A DNA stretch of 64,000 bases from Pseudomonas brassicacearum (lineage in GTDB: Bacteria; Pseudomonadota; Gammaproteobacteria; Pseudomonadales; Pseudomonadaceae). Location of the stretch: positions 1 through 64,000 of the forward strand of contig NZ_MOBK01000010.1 in NCBI RefSeq assembly GCF_003732265.1. Reading direction: 5' to 3'. Position numbers and translations under genes: made by a program. How positions within the stretch are numbered: position 1 is the stretch's first letter; each line of letters starts with the position of its first letter. The notes below the pieces were generated by a model. That model was given only the letters and a program-made list of their open reading frames with translations, had not been told where the DNA came from and ran no database searches. Below are positions 44,633 through 52,937 of the stretch, piece after piece.

Positions 44633-46024
44633 ATGAGCAGTACCCCAAGCTCCAATGGCCTCGAACAGGGGCTCAAACCGCGTCATGTGACCATGCTGTC
44701 GATTGCCGGGGTAATCGGCGCCGGCTTGTTCGTAGGCTCGGGTCACGCCATCGCCGCCGCAGGCCCGGCCGTGCTGTTGGCTTACGCCGCCGCCGGTATG
44801 CTGGTCGTGCTGGTGATGCGCATGCTCGGCGAAATGGCTGTTGCCTCGCCGGACACCGGCTCCTTCTCGACGTATGCTGATCGCGCGATCGGCCACTGGG
44901 CCGGTTTCACCATCGGTTGGTTGTACTGGTGGTTCTGGGTATTGGTAATCCCGTTGGAAGCCAACGCCGCCGCGACCATCCTGCACGCCTGGTTCCCGAA
45001 CGTGGCGATCTGGGCTTTCACGCTGATCATCACCCTGCTGCTGACGGTGACTAACCTGTTCAGCGTAAAAAACTACGGTGAGTTTGAATTCTGGTTCGCC
45101 CTGATCAAGGTCGTGGCGATCATCGGTTTCATCGCCCTCGGCGTAATGGCGATCTTCGGTTTCTTGCCGAGCAGCCAGGTCAGCGGCGTTTCGCACCTGT
45201 TCGACACCCAAGGCTTCCTGCCAAACGGCATGGGCGCGGTACTGGGCGCGATCCTGACCACCATGTTCTCCTTCATGGGCACCGAGATCGTGACCATCGC
45301 GGCCGCGGAATCGAAGAACCCGGGCCAGCAAATCTCCAAGGCTACCAATTCGGTGATCTGGCGGATCGGCTTGTTCTACCTCGTATCGATTTTCATCGTT
45401 GTGGCCCTGGTGCCGTGGAACGACCCGATCCTGGCCAGCGTTGGTTCGTACCAGACTGTGCTTGAGCGCATGGGTATCCCGAATGCCAAGCTGATCGTCG
45501 ACATCGTGGTTTTGGTTGCTGTGACCAGCTGCCTGAACTCGGCGCTGTACACCGCTTCGCGCATGATGTTCTCCCTGGGCAAGCGCGGTGATGCACCGGC
45601 CGTTTCCCAGCGCACCAACAAGAGCGGCACCCCATACTGGGCCGTCATGCTGTCCACCGGCGCTGCGTTCCTTGCGGTATTCGCCAACTACGTGGCCCCG
45701 GCCGCTGTGTTCGAATTCCTGCTGGCCAGCTCCGGCGCCGTCGCGCTGCTGGTGTACCTGGTGATCGCCATTTCACAACTGCGTATGCGCAAACAGCGCA
45801 TGGCTCGCGGTGAAAAAATCGCCTTCAGCATGTGGCTGTTCCCGGGCCTGACCTACGCGGTGATCATTTTCATCGTGGCGGCCCTGACCATCATGTTGTT
45901 CCAGGAAGCGCATCGCGTAGAGATTCTCGCGACCGGCCTGCTGGCGCTGTTGGTGGTCGCGGCAGGCGTGCTGGTTGCTCGCCGTCGTCACAATGAGAAG
46001 CTGAGCGCAGCCTTGGCCCGCTGA
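44633..46024 (+). CDS. gabP: GABA permease
   Basis: A 463-residue amino-acid/polyamine/organocation transporter with twelve predicted membrane segments that imports 4-aminobutyrate with a proton. Agreement with E. coli GabP as I remember it is very high, e.g. RHVTMLSIAGVIGAGLFVGS, GSFSTYADRAIGHWAGFTIG, WWFWVLVIPLEANAAA and TSCLNSALYTASRM. ATG 44633 (MSSTPSSNG) follows AAAGGTAG; the 40-codon extension is not used. The sigma-54 promoter upstream would place it under nitrogen or amino-acid control. A strong terminator follows. Confidence 0.96.
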   Translation: MSSTPSSNGLEQGLKPRHVTMLSIAGVIGAGLFVGSGHAIAAAGPAVLLAYAAAGMLVVLVMRMLGEMAVASPDTGSFSTYADRAIGHWAGFTIGWLYWWFWVLVIPLEANAAATILHAWFPNVAIWAFTLIITLLLTVTNLFSVKNYGEFEFWFALIKVVAIIGFIALGVMAIFGFLPSSQVSGVSHLFDTQGFLPNGMGAVLGAILTTMFSFMGTEIVTIAAAESKNPGQQISKATNSVIWRIGLFYLVSIFIVVALVPWNDPILASVGSYQTVLERMGIPNAKLIVDIVVLVAVTSCLNSALYTASRMMFSLGKRGDAPAVSQRTNKSGTPYWAVMLSTGAAFLAVFANYVAPAAVFEFLLASSGAVALLVYLVIAISQLRMRKQRMARGEKIAFSMWLFPGLTYAVIIFIVAALTIMLFQEAHRVEILATGLLALLVVAAGVLVARRRHNEKLSAALAR

Positions 46025-46060
46025 GTGATCTGACTCACGCCAATAGTTGTTGAGACACCG

Positions 46061-46098
46061 AAACGACCGCCATCAGAGATGATCGCGGTCGTTTTTTT
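46061..46098 (+). terminator. Intrinsic terminator of gabP
   Basis: AAACGACCGC and GCGGTCGTTT around 14 bases, followed by T8. In the following 300 bp up to the next ATG I see no gene, only a small hairpin ATCCCG/CGGGAT near 46181-46198. Confidence 0.92.
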
Positions 46099-46406
46099 TG
46101 CCTTTCATTCAGGTGCTTTATTGGGTAGCAAGCGGATAGACACGATGATGGCAAGATAGTAGCCTTTGCGCCGAATGTGTATCCCGCTGTTACGGGATGC
46201 GATGGAGTTTCAGGACACGGATTGTTCGACGCCCTCAGCCTTTGCGGCTAAAAGCCCCCCGACCCTTTCTTGCCTGCTCCTTCATCTGCGGTGTGTTCAC
46301 AGATGCATTTGCGTGTGCCTGCCGTTCAAGCGGTAGATCGGAATCAGCGCTGCATGGAGCTAGCCCGGCCATTCAGCCAACCCATTGGGGCATCAAGGAG
46401 ACAGGC

Positions 46407-46733
46407 ATGGCGTTTACATCGGTTGTGTTCAAAAACCCGAATACCGGTGCCATGAAAGAAGCGCCAATCGGCTTCTCGTGGACCGTATTTTTCTTTGGCT
46501 TTTTCCCGGCCTTGTTCCGTGGTGACTTCAAGTGGGCAGCGATCATGTTCGTCGTGGCCTGCTTCACCTTCAGCTTCAGCAACCTCGTGTTCATGTTCAT
46601 CTACAACAAGCTGTACGTGAAGGACCTGATCAATGACGGCTACAAGGCTCAGTCCATCGCCAAAGGCGAACTGGGCTATGCCAGTGCCAAGCTTGGCTTT
46701 GATATCCCGCGTCTGGATGGTGTTGCTGCCTGA
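46407..46733 (+). CDS. Small HrgC-like membrane protein
   Basis: A 108-residue protein with two membrane segments (FSWTVFFFGFFPALF and AAIMFVVACFTFSFSNLVFMFIY) between short soluble ends. It resembles the HrgC/DUF2628-like small membrane proteins of Pseudomonas, of unknown function. ATG 46407 follows AAGGAGACAGGC, a strong site; the 70-codon upstream extension is noncoding. The gene is followed by a terminator that is duplicated 825 bp further on. Confidence 0.8.
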   Translation: MAFTSVVFKNPNTGAMKEAPIGFSWTVFFFGFFPALFRGDFKWAAIMFVVACFTFSFSNLVFMFIYNKLYVKDLINDGYKAQSIAKGELGYASAKLGFDIPRLDGVAA

Positions 46734-46753
46734 TAGTTGGTTGAAGGCGTGAA

Positions 46754-46797
46754 AAAAACGGCCGCTGTCAGAGATGACGAGCGGCCGTTTTTTGTTT
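46754..46797. terminator. Terminator, copy 1 of a 44-bp direct repeat
   Basis: AACGGCCGCT and AGCGGCCGTT form the stem around 13 bases, followed by T6. The 44-bp segment is repeated at 47579-47622 with one mismatch (A for T in the loop). Confidence 0.92.
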
Positions 46798-46814
46798 GAG
46801 TGGCTGTGTCCGAC

Positions 46815-47222
46815 TCAAGCGGGGTGAACCCAGTCTTCTACACGTAGTCCGGGGACCCGTTCGAACTCGCGCAGGTTGTTCGTTACAACAATGAGCCCGC
46901 GTGAACGGGCATGTCCCGAAATCATGTAGTCGTACGGGCCAATGGGGGTGCCCGCCCTTGCCAGCTCTGACCGAATCATTCCAGTGTGCGCGGCCGCGTC
47001 ATTGTCGAAAGGCAGGACCTCAAGGCGTGCTGCGAAGCTCTCGACCACCGCCAGATTCTTTTCGGGAGCCGCAGATTTTTCAGCGCCGTAGATCAATTCC
47101 ATCAACGTGACTGCACTGATGCATAACTGCCCGTCGTGAAGGTTGAAAGCTTCTCTTACGATTTGCGGTTTGTTTTTGATGGTGAAGATGCAGATGTTGG
47201 TATCGAGCATGAACTTGATCAT
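46815..47222 (-). CDS. vapC: VapC toxin (PIN-domain ribonuclease)
   Basis: A 135-residue PIN-domain toxin. The metal-binding acids are D7 (MLDTNICIF), E42 (TLMELIYG) and D98 (GPYDYMISGHA), followed by VTNNLREFERVPGL. Its sequence follows the enteric VapC type that cuts initiator tRNA(fMet). It overlaps vapB as ATGA. The module lies exactly between two copies of a 44-bp terminator repeat. Confidence 0.95.
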   Translation of the reverse strand: MIKFMLDTNICIFTIKNKPQIVREAFNLHDGQLCISAVTLMELIYGAEKSAAPEKNLAVVESFAARLEVLPFDNDAAAHTGMIRSELARAGTPIGPYDYMISGHARSRGLIVVTNNLREFERVPGLRVEDWVHPA

Positions 47223-47452
47223 CAGAACGACTCACGCTCCTGTTCGAAGGGTTGGTCGCGGTCAGTCATAAAGTCTGCGCTTACGCCATCTCCATCGAAC
47301 CAGCTATCCCAAGTTTCGTCCGCTGGGGTGATGATGCGAGCCCTGCCGATGGCGACTACGTTGACTCGTTTTACATCGCTTGGCATGGCGACAGCTTTCG
47401 GAAGACGGACAGCCTGGCTTCGATTACTCATGAAAAGGGTGGTCTGTTCCAT
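47222..47452 (-). CDS. vapB: VapB antitoxin (AbrB-type)
   Basis: A 76-residue antitoxin. The N-terminal swapped-hairpin AbrB DNA-binding domain is LFMSNRSQAVRLPKAVAMP; the C-terminal part (WDSWFDGDGVSADFMTDRDQP) binds VapC. ATG 47452 follows GGAGGCC and is the family start; a longer frame runs to 47629 but includes the promoter. It should repress its own operon together with VapC. Confidence 0.94.
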   Translation of the reverse strand: MEQTTLFMSNRSQAVRLPKAVAMPSDVKRVNVVAIGRARIITPADETWDSWFDGDGVSADFMTDRDQPFEQERESF

Positions 47453-47490
47453 TTCTGGCCTCCGGCTTTTGGGGTGTGTTGAGAGTCCAA

Positions 47491-47518
47491 AGAATAGATT
47501 TAAAGAGGGATATGTCAA
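47491..47518 (-). promoter_or_regulatory. vapBC promoter
   Basis: TTGACA (47518-47513), a 16-base spacer and TATTCT (47496-47491) on the minus strand. ATATCCC occurs twice in direct orientation around the -35 region and may be the VapB site. Confidence 0.75.
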
Positions 47519-47578
47519 TGGGATATACCTTTCCGCTGACGAGAGGTAGCGGAAGAGTCCTTTTGCAACGGTTTCCAT

Positions 47579-47622
47579 AAAAACGGCCGCTGTCAGTGAT
47601 GACGAGCGGCCGTTTTTTGTTT
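47579..47622. terminator. Terminator, copy 2 of a 44-bp direct repeat
   Basis: Same hairpin and T-run as at 46754 with a single base difference. It lies just after the gene at 47636 on the minus strand and would terminate it. Confidence 0.92.
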
Positions 47623-47635
47623 CTGCCAAGCGCGT

Positions 47636-48088
47636 TTACTCGCTCTTTTCTTCCTGCGCATCCAGCGCCTGACGATAGCTGTCCAGTGCATTACCGAAGT
47701 CAGTGATGAACTGCGGCTCGGTCAGCCAGGCCTGAGCCGTTTCCCGGTCCATGCCATCAGCCCACATGCGGTAGTCGAGCAGCATGTCGGCGGCCAGGTG
47801 GGTGGCGGCCATGGCTTCGTTGTCGGCGTTTTCCATGTCCAGCAAGTCTGGATGGTCGCTGATGATGCCGGCGAGGTCCGACAGCAGGACCTGAAGCATG
47901 TCGCTGCGGCTGGTGGCTTCGGCGTCGTGCATTTTGCTGAACATCGCCAGGGTGTATTCCGGGATCGGCTCGCCGATTTCGTCCAGGTCATCGTCCAGCG
48001 CGGCGGGTTTACGGCCGTGGATGTTGATTTGCTTGGCTTTGGCCTTTGCGCGCTTGGCGCGTTTTTGTTGCTTGTTCAGGGATGCCAT
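47636..48088 (-). CDS. Hypothetical protein with Lys-rich N-terminus, paralogue A
   Basis: A 150-residue soluble protein. It starts MASLNKQQKRAKRAKAKAKQ, a strongly basic tail, and continues as an acidic helical domain. The neighbouring gene at 48095 begins almost identically and has a similar length, so the two are tandem paralogues separated by six bases. No enzymatic motif is visible. The basic tail could contact nucleic acid or a ribosome; that is speculation. Downstream is terminator copy 2. Confidence 0.78.
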   Translation of the reverse strand: MASLNKQQKRAKRAKAKAKQINIHGRKPAALDDDLDEIGEPIPEYTLAMFSKMHDAEATSRSDMLQVLLSDLAGIISDHPDLLDMENADNEAMAATHLAADMLLDYRMWADGMDRETAQAWLTEPQFITDFGNALDSYRQALDAQEEKSE

Positions 48089-48094
48089 GGGAGC

Positions 48095-48511
48095 TCAGTT
48101 TGCTTTCTGTTGGGTTTGCGCGGCGATGATATCGGACGCTGCGACATAGTCAGCCTGGAAGGCTGGTGATTCGATCCACGCCAGGGCACCGGCCTCGTCG
48201 ACTTCGGTCGACCATTGGCGGTACTCGATCAGCGCGGCGAGAATGAAGTCCATCGCGCCTTCTTCGCCTTCCTGTTCGTAGACCAATTCCAGCAGCGGGT
48301 CTTCCAGGAAGGCCACGCACATCGCTTGCTGGCTGGTCTTTTCGGCGTCGATCATTTTCTTGAACAGCTCGGTCAGGTCCACCGATTCGAAGTCGATGCG
48401 ATCGTCGTTCGGGTCCAGCTCGACCGGCGCGGTGGCACGCTGGGTGCGGTTCTGCTTGGCCTTGGCTTTGGCGCGGGTAGCGCGTTTGTGCTGCTTGTTG
48501 GCGGAGGCCAT
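48095..48511 (-). CDS. Hypothetical protein with Lys-rich N-terminus, paralogue B
   Basis: A 138-residue protein starting MASANKQHKRATRAKAKAKQ, then an acidic helical domain (ALIEYRQWSTEVDEAGALAWIESPAFQADY) that parallels the sequence LLDYRMWADGMDRETAQAWLTEPQFITDF of paralogue A. ATG 48511 is chosen for this match and lies close to ACGACGAAC; the frame is open 36 codons upstream. It is 29 bp downstream of a hydrolase gene and probably cotranscribed. Confidence 0.78.
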   Translation of the reverse strand: MASANKQHKRATRAKAKAKQNRTQRATAPVELDPNDDRIDFESVDLTELFKKMIDAEKTSQQAMCVAFLEDPLLELVYEQEGEEGAMDFILAALIEYRQWSTEVDEAGALAWIESPAFQADYVAASDIIAAQTQQKAN

Positions 48512-48540
48512 GTTCGTCGTTCCGTATTCGTTGAGAGGGC

Positions 48541-49515
48541 TTAGCTGCGCGGGACTCGCCGCCCGGGTGTGTCGGGGGCCAGTTCGGCGTTTTGCAGCCA
48601 GGACAATGCAATGGGCCATAGTGTGGCTTGGTATGCGCTGCGAAAAAAGGCGAAATGTCCGACTTCTTCTTCGCCGATGTCTTGCGGGGTGATTCGCAGA
48701 TGGGTGCGGGTGCTGTGGGTGAAGTAGTCGAGCAGGCGTTCGATGGCCGAAATCGTACCGTAGGGATCGTCGCTGACACTAATCGCAAGGATGTTTGCGC
48801 TGACACGCTCGAAGGGCAATCGACCGGTTCCGCCCTGCAGGCGCCGACCGCTGGGGCGTGTTTCAAAGCGGTCGGTCGGCGTACTCCAGTCACGAACCAC
48901 GCCGGCTGGCGTGTCTTCCAGCCAGCCGAGGCGTTTACCGGGGAAGTAGCCGTGGAACATCGTCATCAACGGCATCACCACGTGCCACTTGCCGAACATC
49001 CGCCAACGATGGGCGGGCGCATAGTCGCGCCAGTAAGCGAATTGCGCGCCGACCGTCACCATCCGTCGAATGACATGCCCGGACGCTCCCAGGCCCGCTG
49101 CACAGCCGCCAAAGCTGTGGGCGACGACATCGATGGGCTGCCCCGGGAATTGACGCTCGGCGCGCTTGAGCATCGCCTCAAAGTCCAGCGCGCCCCAGTC
49201 GGTCCATGAAGCGTCGAGGTTTTTCAGCGAGGCGGGGCGAGATTCGCCGATACCCCGGTAATCGTAGGTGATGACATCGAACCCGTTGGCGAACAGGTAA
49301 TCGGCAAAGCGTGAGTAATGGCGGCAGCGCACCGAGGTGGCGGCGTTGATGATCACGACGGGGCGGGCCGGGTCTGGCGGGGTGTGCCGCCAGGTGAAGC
49401 CACCGAGGATGAAGCCGTCTGCGGCGGTCTCCTTGAAGGAAGTGCCGGGTGGGGTGGCAGGCAATGGCAGCTCGATCTGAGCCGGCGCCAGTGCAGGCGT
49501 GTCCTTGAAATTCAT
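48541..49515 (-). CDS. Alpha/beta-hydrolase
   Basis: A 324-residue serine hydrolase of the YheT/BAAT-like type. The nucleophile elbow is VVAHSFGGCAAG, the oxyanion region is VVIINAATSVRCRHYSRFADYL, the acid lies in ISVSDDPYGT and the histidine in EEVGHFAFFRS. No signal peptide. ATG 49515 (MNFKDTPALA) follows AAAGG; the frame opens earlier only with a TTG. Substrate unknown. Confidence 0.88.
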   Translation of the reverse strand: MNFKDTPALAPAQIELPLPATPPGTSFKETAADGFILGGFTWRHTPPDPARPVVIINAATSVRCRHYSRFADYLFANGFDVITYDYRGIGESRPASLKNLDASWTDWGALDFEAMLKRAERQFPGQPIDVVAHSFGGCAAGLGASGHVIRRMVTVGAQFAYWRDYAPAHRWRMFGKWHVVMPLMTMFHGYFPGKRLGWLEDTPAGVVRDWSTPTDRFETRPSGRRLQGGTGRLPFERVSANILAISVSDDPYGTISAIERLLDYFTHSTRTHLRITPQDIGEEEVGHFAFFRSAYQATLWPIALSWLQNAELAPDTPGRRVPRS

Positions 49516-49584
49516 CGGTGACGTACCTTTGCGCGTAGGTGCCAACGATAGTCTTCATGGTACTGGTGGACAATCCGCCCATTT

Positions 49585-50643
49585 CTATCGGCGCTTCTGA
49601 TTGAGCAGTCGCTCCTCGAGCAGGGCCCGCTCCCGATCCAGTTCCGCACGAAGTTCTTCTTCACTTGGTAGCACCAGTTTGTACTTGCTGGCGAACAGTT
49701 GCTCATTACCCTCCAGCACGGAATAACGGACCACGGATTCATCCTTCTGTGCGCAAAGAATGATGCCGACAGTGGGACCATCCTCTGGTCCGCGTTTGAG
49801 GTCGTCGTACATGCGCACGTACATATCCATCTGGCCGACATCCTGATGGGTCAGTTCACCGCGTTTGAGATCGAAGATGACAAAGCATTTGAGCAGGTAG
49901 TTGTAAAACACCAGGTCGATGAAGAAGTCTTTGCTGTCGGTGCTGATGCGTTGTTGGCGGGCGATAAAGGCGAAACCCTTGCCCAGTTCAAGCAGAAATC
50001 CCTGAAGCTGATTGATCAACGCCTGTTCGAGCTCGGTTTCCAGAATCAGGCCCGCATTGGGCAGACCCAAAAACTCCAACACAACCGGATCCCGAATGAA
50101 GTCTCTTGGGCTAGTGGCCATTTTCTGGATATTGGTCGCGGCTTCCTCCCTGACAGAAGACCGGTCGCGACTCGCCAGCAGTCGCTCGTAATACAGCGTG
50201 TTGATCTGGCGCTCAAGGGCGCGGCTTGACCAGTTCTGGTGGGCCGATTCGTTCATGTACCAATGACGGGCATGGTCGTTGTCGACGCGCAGAAGCCTTC
50301 GGTAATGGGTCCAGCTCAATTCGGAACGCACTGCGTTCCAATTTGGAAAGGTTTGATAAAAATCGCGCATGTATCGCAAATTGCGCTCATCAAAACCTTT
50401 CCCAAACTCGGCAGTGAGGGCTTTGGCCAAAGTCGCCAACAACTGCTTTCCATACCCCGCCCTACGAGCTCCCTCCTGCTCAAACTCGACAATATGCCGC
50501 CCTATCTGCCAGCAGGTTTGCACTTGAGCTGTATCGACCGCTCGCAGCGCTTTAAGGCGTGCCTGACGGATCAGTTCGCCAAGGTTGTCCACCAATGAGG
50601 TGAGTTGTGAATCTGGAGTGTTATCGGGTTTGACGAGGGTCAT
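49585..50643 (-). CDS. DUF1016/YhcG-family PD-(D/E)xK nuclease-like protein
   Basis: A 352-residue protein with the N-terminal DUF1016 winged-helix part (ARLKALRAVDTAQVQTCWQIGRHIVEFEQEG, LRYMRDFYQTFPNW) and a C-terminal nuclease fold. The nuclease core FFIDLVFYNYLLKCFVIFDLKRGEL gives Asp, then Asp-x-Lys at the ExK position. ATG 50643 (MTLVKPDNTPD) is the usual start; a longer frame exists. YhcG-like genes are often carried beside restriction systems; here it is alone among chromosomal genes. Biological target unknown. Confidence 0.88.
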   Translation of the reverse strand: MTLVKPDNTPDSQLTSLVDNLGELIRQARLKALRAVDTAQVQTCWQIGRHIVEFEQEGARRAGYGKQLLATLAKALTAEFGKGFDERNLRYMRDFYQTFPNWNAVRSELSWTHYRRLLRVDNDHARHWYMNESAHQNWSSRALERQINTLYYERLLASRDRSSVREEAATNIQKMATSPRDFIRDPVVLEFLGLPNAGLILETELEQALINQLQGFLLELGKGFAFIARQQRISTDSKDFFIDLVFYNYLLKCFVIFDLKRGELTHQDVGQMDMYVRMYDDLKRGPEDGPTVGIILCAQKDESVVRYSVLEGNEQLFASKYKLVLPSEEELRAELDRERALLEERLLNQKRR

Positions 50644-50907
50644 GAAGTCTTCCGCGGCCGGAGAAGCAGGCGAAAGAGGATGCCAAGTGCACATGGGGCA
50701 GGGATGCAGTACGCCGCTGCTAATCCGGAAGGAATTACCGGATACGTTTCGCAGGACCTTGCCGATGGCCGGATGTATTTTTGGAATACAGGGTGTAGTC
50801 CGTTTCGCAGTGAACCCAAGATCGAATCAATCTAAAACCGGAATGACGTCCGGGAAATCAAAACTCAAGGGGATGAGAGGGTTCTGAAGAGCCCGGGAGT
50901 CGTCATC

Positions 50908-51354
50908 ATGAAATACGTCCATGCCTTCACGTTGTCCCTTGTTGCTGTCGGTGTCCTGGCGTTTCCGGCGATGTTGAGCGCTGCCAGCATTGACCCTATC
51001 GATACGACTGGCGTGCAAGTTCAACGGCAGGAACAAAACGGGATTTCATACCTCTCCGGTGGTGTCGGCGAGGATGAGGCCAAAGCTATCCAGCAAACGA
51101 CTGGCTACAACCTGCACATGACTTTCTCGGTCGGTCCGCAAGACGAATACATTCCGGACGTGCAGCTGCTGGTCCAAAACGCTAAAGGGCCGGTGCTGAC
51201 GCTGAGTCAGGCGGGTCCTCTGGTCTATGTCCAATTACCTGCCGGCAAGTACACGGTCGTGGCAACGCGCAACGGTGAGGAGAAGCGTGACACGACAGAT
51301 ATCGGCAGTGCTGGCGCGAGGAATCTGGTGTTCCACTGGAACGGTAGCGAATGA
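50908..51354 (+). CDS. Periplasmic carboxypeptidase-regulatory-like domain protein
   Basis: A 148-residue exported protein. Residues 1-26 are a signal peptide ending LSAA. The C-terminal half has the beta-sandwich look of regulatory-like domains (VQLPAGKYTVVATRNGEEKRDTTDIGSAGARNLVFHW). GGGAG precedes the ATG. It is a single gene converging with the DUF4234-like gene. No catalytic motif; it may bind envelope components. Confidence 0.78.
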   Translation: MKYVHAFTLSLVAVGVLAFPAMLSAASIDPIDTTGVQVQRQEQNGISYLSGGVGEDEAKAIQQTTGYNLHMTFSVGPQDEYIPDVQLLVQNAKGPVLTLSQAGPLVYVQLPAGKYTVVATRNGEEKRDTTDIGSAGARNLVFHWNGSE

Positions 51355-51370
51355 GGGAGGCTGCAGATTA

Positions 51371-51398
51371 GACGGGCGGCCACTGGGGGCTGCCCGTC
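51371..51398. terminator. Hairpin between converging genes
   Basis: GACGGGC and GCCCGTC around a GC-rich 14-base interior that can pair further. No strong T-run, so termination may be weak. Confidence 0.5.
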
Positions 51399-51410
51399 CA
51401 TTACCGTGAA

Positions 51411-51872
51411 TCAGGCTTGTGTTGTCGAGCCACGCAGGATCAGTTGTTTGCGTTGTTCTTCAGGCAGGTCGTTGATGCAGTAGTTGATGTAGAAAACATT
51501 CAGGAAAAACGTATAGAACGCGTTCATCCGCAGATCGATTTTGTGTTCGCTGAGGGCGTATTCCGACAGTGCATTCTTGGCTTTGAACGCCCAGACGATG
51601 TACAGCGCGTTGGTCGCAATGATCAGAATGCCGGACAGTGCATCGAACAGTACTTCACCCGAGTTGGACAAAGCGCCGCTCCAGCCAAGGCAGACGGCCA
51701 GCCAGATGATGTAGGTGTTATCGACCAGTTTGATTTTGGTGGTTTCGCTGATTTTCTGATTGGTTCTGACCAGCCAAAGCAACAGGTACAGCCCAACGGT
51801 TGCGACCGACAGCAAAACCATATTCAAGGTTTTGGTGTTGATCTTGTCTTTGAGTTCATTGATGTCAGACAT
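51411..51872 (-). CDS. DUF4234-like membrane protein
   Basis: A 153-residue inner-membrane protein with three or four hydrophobic segments (MVLLSVATVGLYLLLWLV; TYIIWLAVCLGWSGAL; LFDALSGILIIATNALYIVWAF; FYTFFLNVFYINYCIN). The combination resembles DUF4234 proteins of unknown function. ATG 51872 (MSDINELKDK) follows TGGAACAG; the 70-codon extension is not coding-like. Confidence 0.75.
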   Translation of the reverse strand: MSDINELKDKINTKTLNMVLLSVATVGLYLLLWLVRTNQKISETTKIKLVDNTYIIWLAVCLGWSGALSNSGEVLFDALSGILIIATNALYIVWAFKAKNALSEYALSEHKIDLRMNAFYTFFLNVFYINYCINDLPEEQRKQLILRGSTTQA

Positions 51873-52172
51873 AACTGTTCCATGTTCAGGATTTCGAGAG
51901 GAGGGCGTGCTGGCAAGACTGGCTACACAGGTCCAACAGGGGAGGGCAGTGTTTTGCGGGGAGGGGTGAAAAAGCACGCACTCCATGCGCTGTCTCGATC
52001 CTGTATCGATTGATTCGGATGCGGGGGCATCGGGATCAATGTAGGTCGTCTTCCATGTAACGGAAAAATAATAGCACGGAGCCATCATTGAGCCAGAGCA
52101 ATAAAAACGGATGTGTTTTCAGGGGGGGATGTACTGCAGGTTTCAGGCGGTTATGAAATCGCAGGTATAAAA

Positions 52173-52204
52173 AAACCCTGAATCTTGCGATTCAGGGTTT
52201 TCGG
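52173..52204 (-). terminator. Intrinsic terminator (leftward) at the island edge
   Basis: Perfect 12-bp stem AAACCCTGAATC/GATTCAGGGTTT with a 4-base loop; on the minus strand T7 follows. It is the last element before the TGGTGCCAGAGACGG segment at the island boundary. Confidence 0.92.
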
Positions 52205-52466
52205 TATTTGGTGCCAGAGACGGAACCGAACTCCTCGCATAACTACTTGTCACCATTGGGTTTATTTTGGCTCGACATCCTGCGATGCCCCCAGATATGC
52301 CCCCAAAAGGAAAAGTAGCCCCGGTATTGGCTTCCAATGTTACCCAACCACTGCCGATGAATACCAGCAAAACCCAAATGCATTACGCCGTGGCCGACGT
52401 GGTTGCCGGTGTCATGCCGAAAACACCGCAAGTGCCCACACAGCGGTGCCACGGCGGGCCATACCT
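52205..52466. other. Probable island boundary, no gene
   Basis: Begins with TTTGGTGCCAGAGACGGAAC, which on the minus strand looks like the 3' part of a tRNA (TTCGGTTCC T-loop then acceptor end GGCACCA), but the T-stem pairs poorly. Degenerate tRNA ends are typical of integration sites. The rest has open frames on both strands that I do not trust. Confidence 0.4.
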
Positions 52467-52937
52467 TCACGCCAGCAGCGGATCACTTTCTGCATTGAGG
52501 GAGGTCATTTGCAACTCAAGTTGCTGGCCCGCACGTTTGCGGCTCGGCTCATCGCCCAGGTGTCGTTGACCTGCCGACAGTCCCAGCGCCCGCACAAACG
52601 TGACCGCCTGGCGCTTGAGATTCCCGCAGTGGGTTGCACGAGGGTTGATGATTGGCGTTCCGAGGCGAGTGGTCAGCACGTCACCCTCGACCGCCAACAC
52701 CTCCTGAGTCCATTCGATCTGGGCATTGATCTCGGCCAAGTCGGTCGCCAACTGTAGGTCATAAGCTCCCCACAGAGTCGCTGGCCGCATGCTGATGATC
52801 ATGGCGAAAATTTGCCGCGCTCGGGGCTCAAGGTGACGCGTTGGTTTCAAAACCAAACGCGTGGCCTGCATCACCTCTACTTTGGAGTTGATGGAGGTAT
52901 CAGGCTGTTTCCGGGTTTCCGCTTGTCTTCTGGCCAT
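52467..52937 (-). CDS. Phage terminase small subunit (TerS-like)
   Basis: A 156-residue protein resembling P27-type/TerS small terminase subunits of Pseudomonas prophages (MRPATLWGAYDLQLATDLAEIN, then VEGDVLTTRLGTPIINPRATHC). In phages it recognises the packaging site on DNA and hands it to the large subunit. GAGGG lies ten bases before the ATG. No large terminase, portal or capsid gene is present, so it is either a prophage remnant or a satellite gene used to redirect packaging. Confidence 0.75.
   Translation of the reverse strand: MARRQAETRKQPDTSINSKVEVMQATRLVLKPTRHLEPRARQIFAMIISMRPATLWGAYDLQLATDLAEINAQIEWTQEVLAVEGDVLTTRLGTPIINPRATHCGNLKRQAVTFVRALGLSAGQRHLGDEPSRKRAGQQLELQMTSLNAESDPLLA

Noticed and set aside
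52267-52569. Frames on both strands beside the island edge as integrase fragments
   Set aside because: No tyrosine-recombinase box can be read in any frame; only the tRNA-like segment and terminator are supportable.
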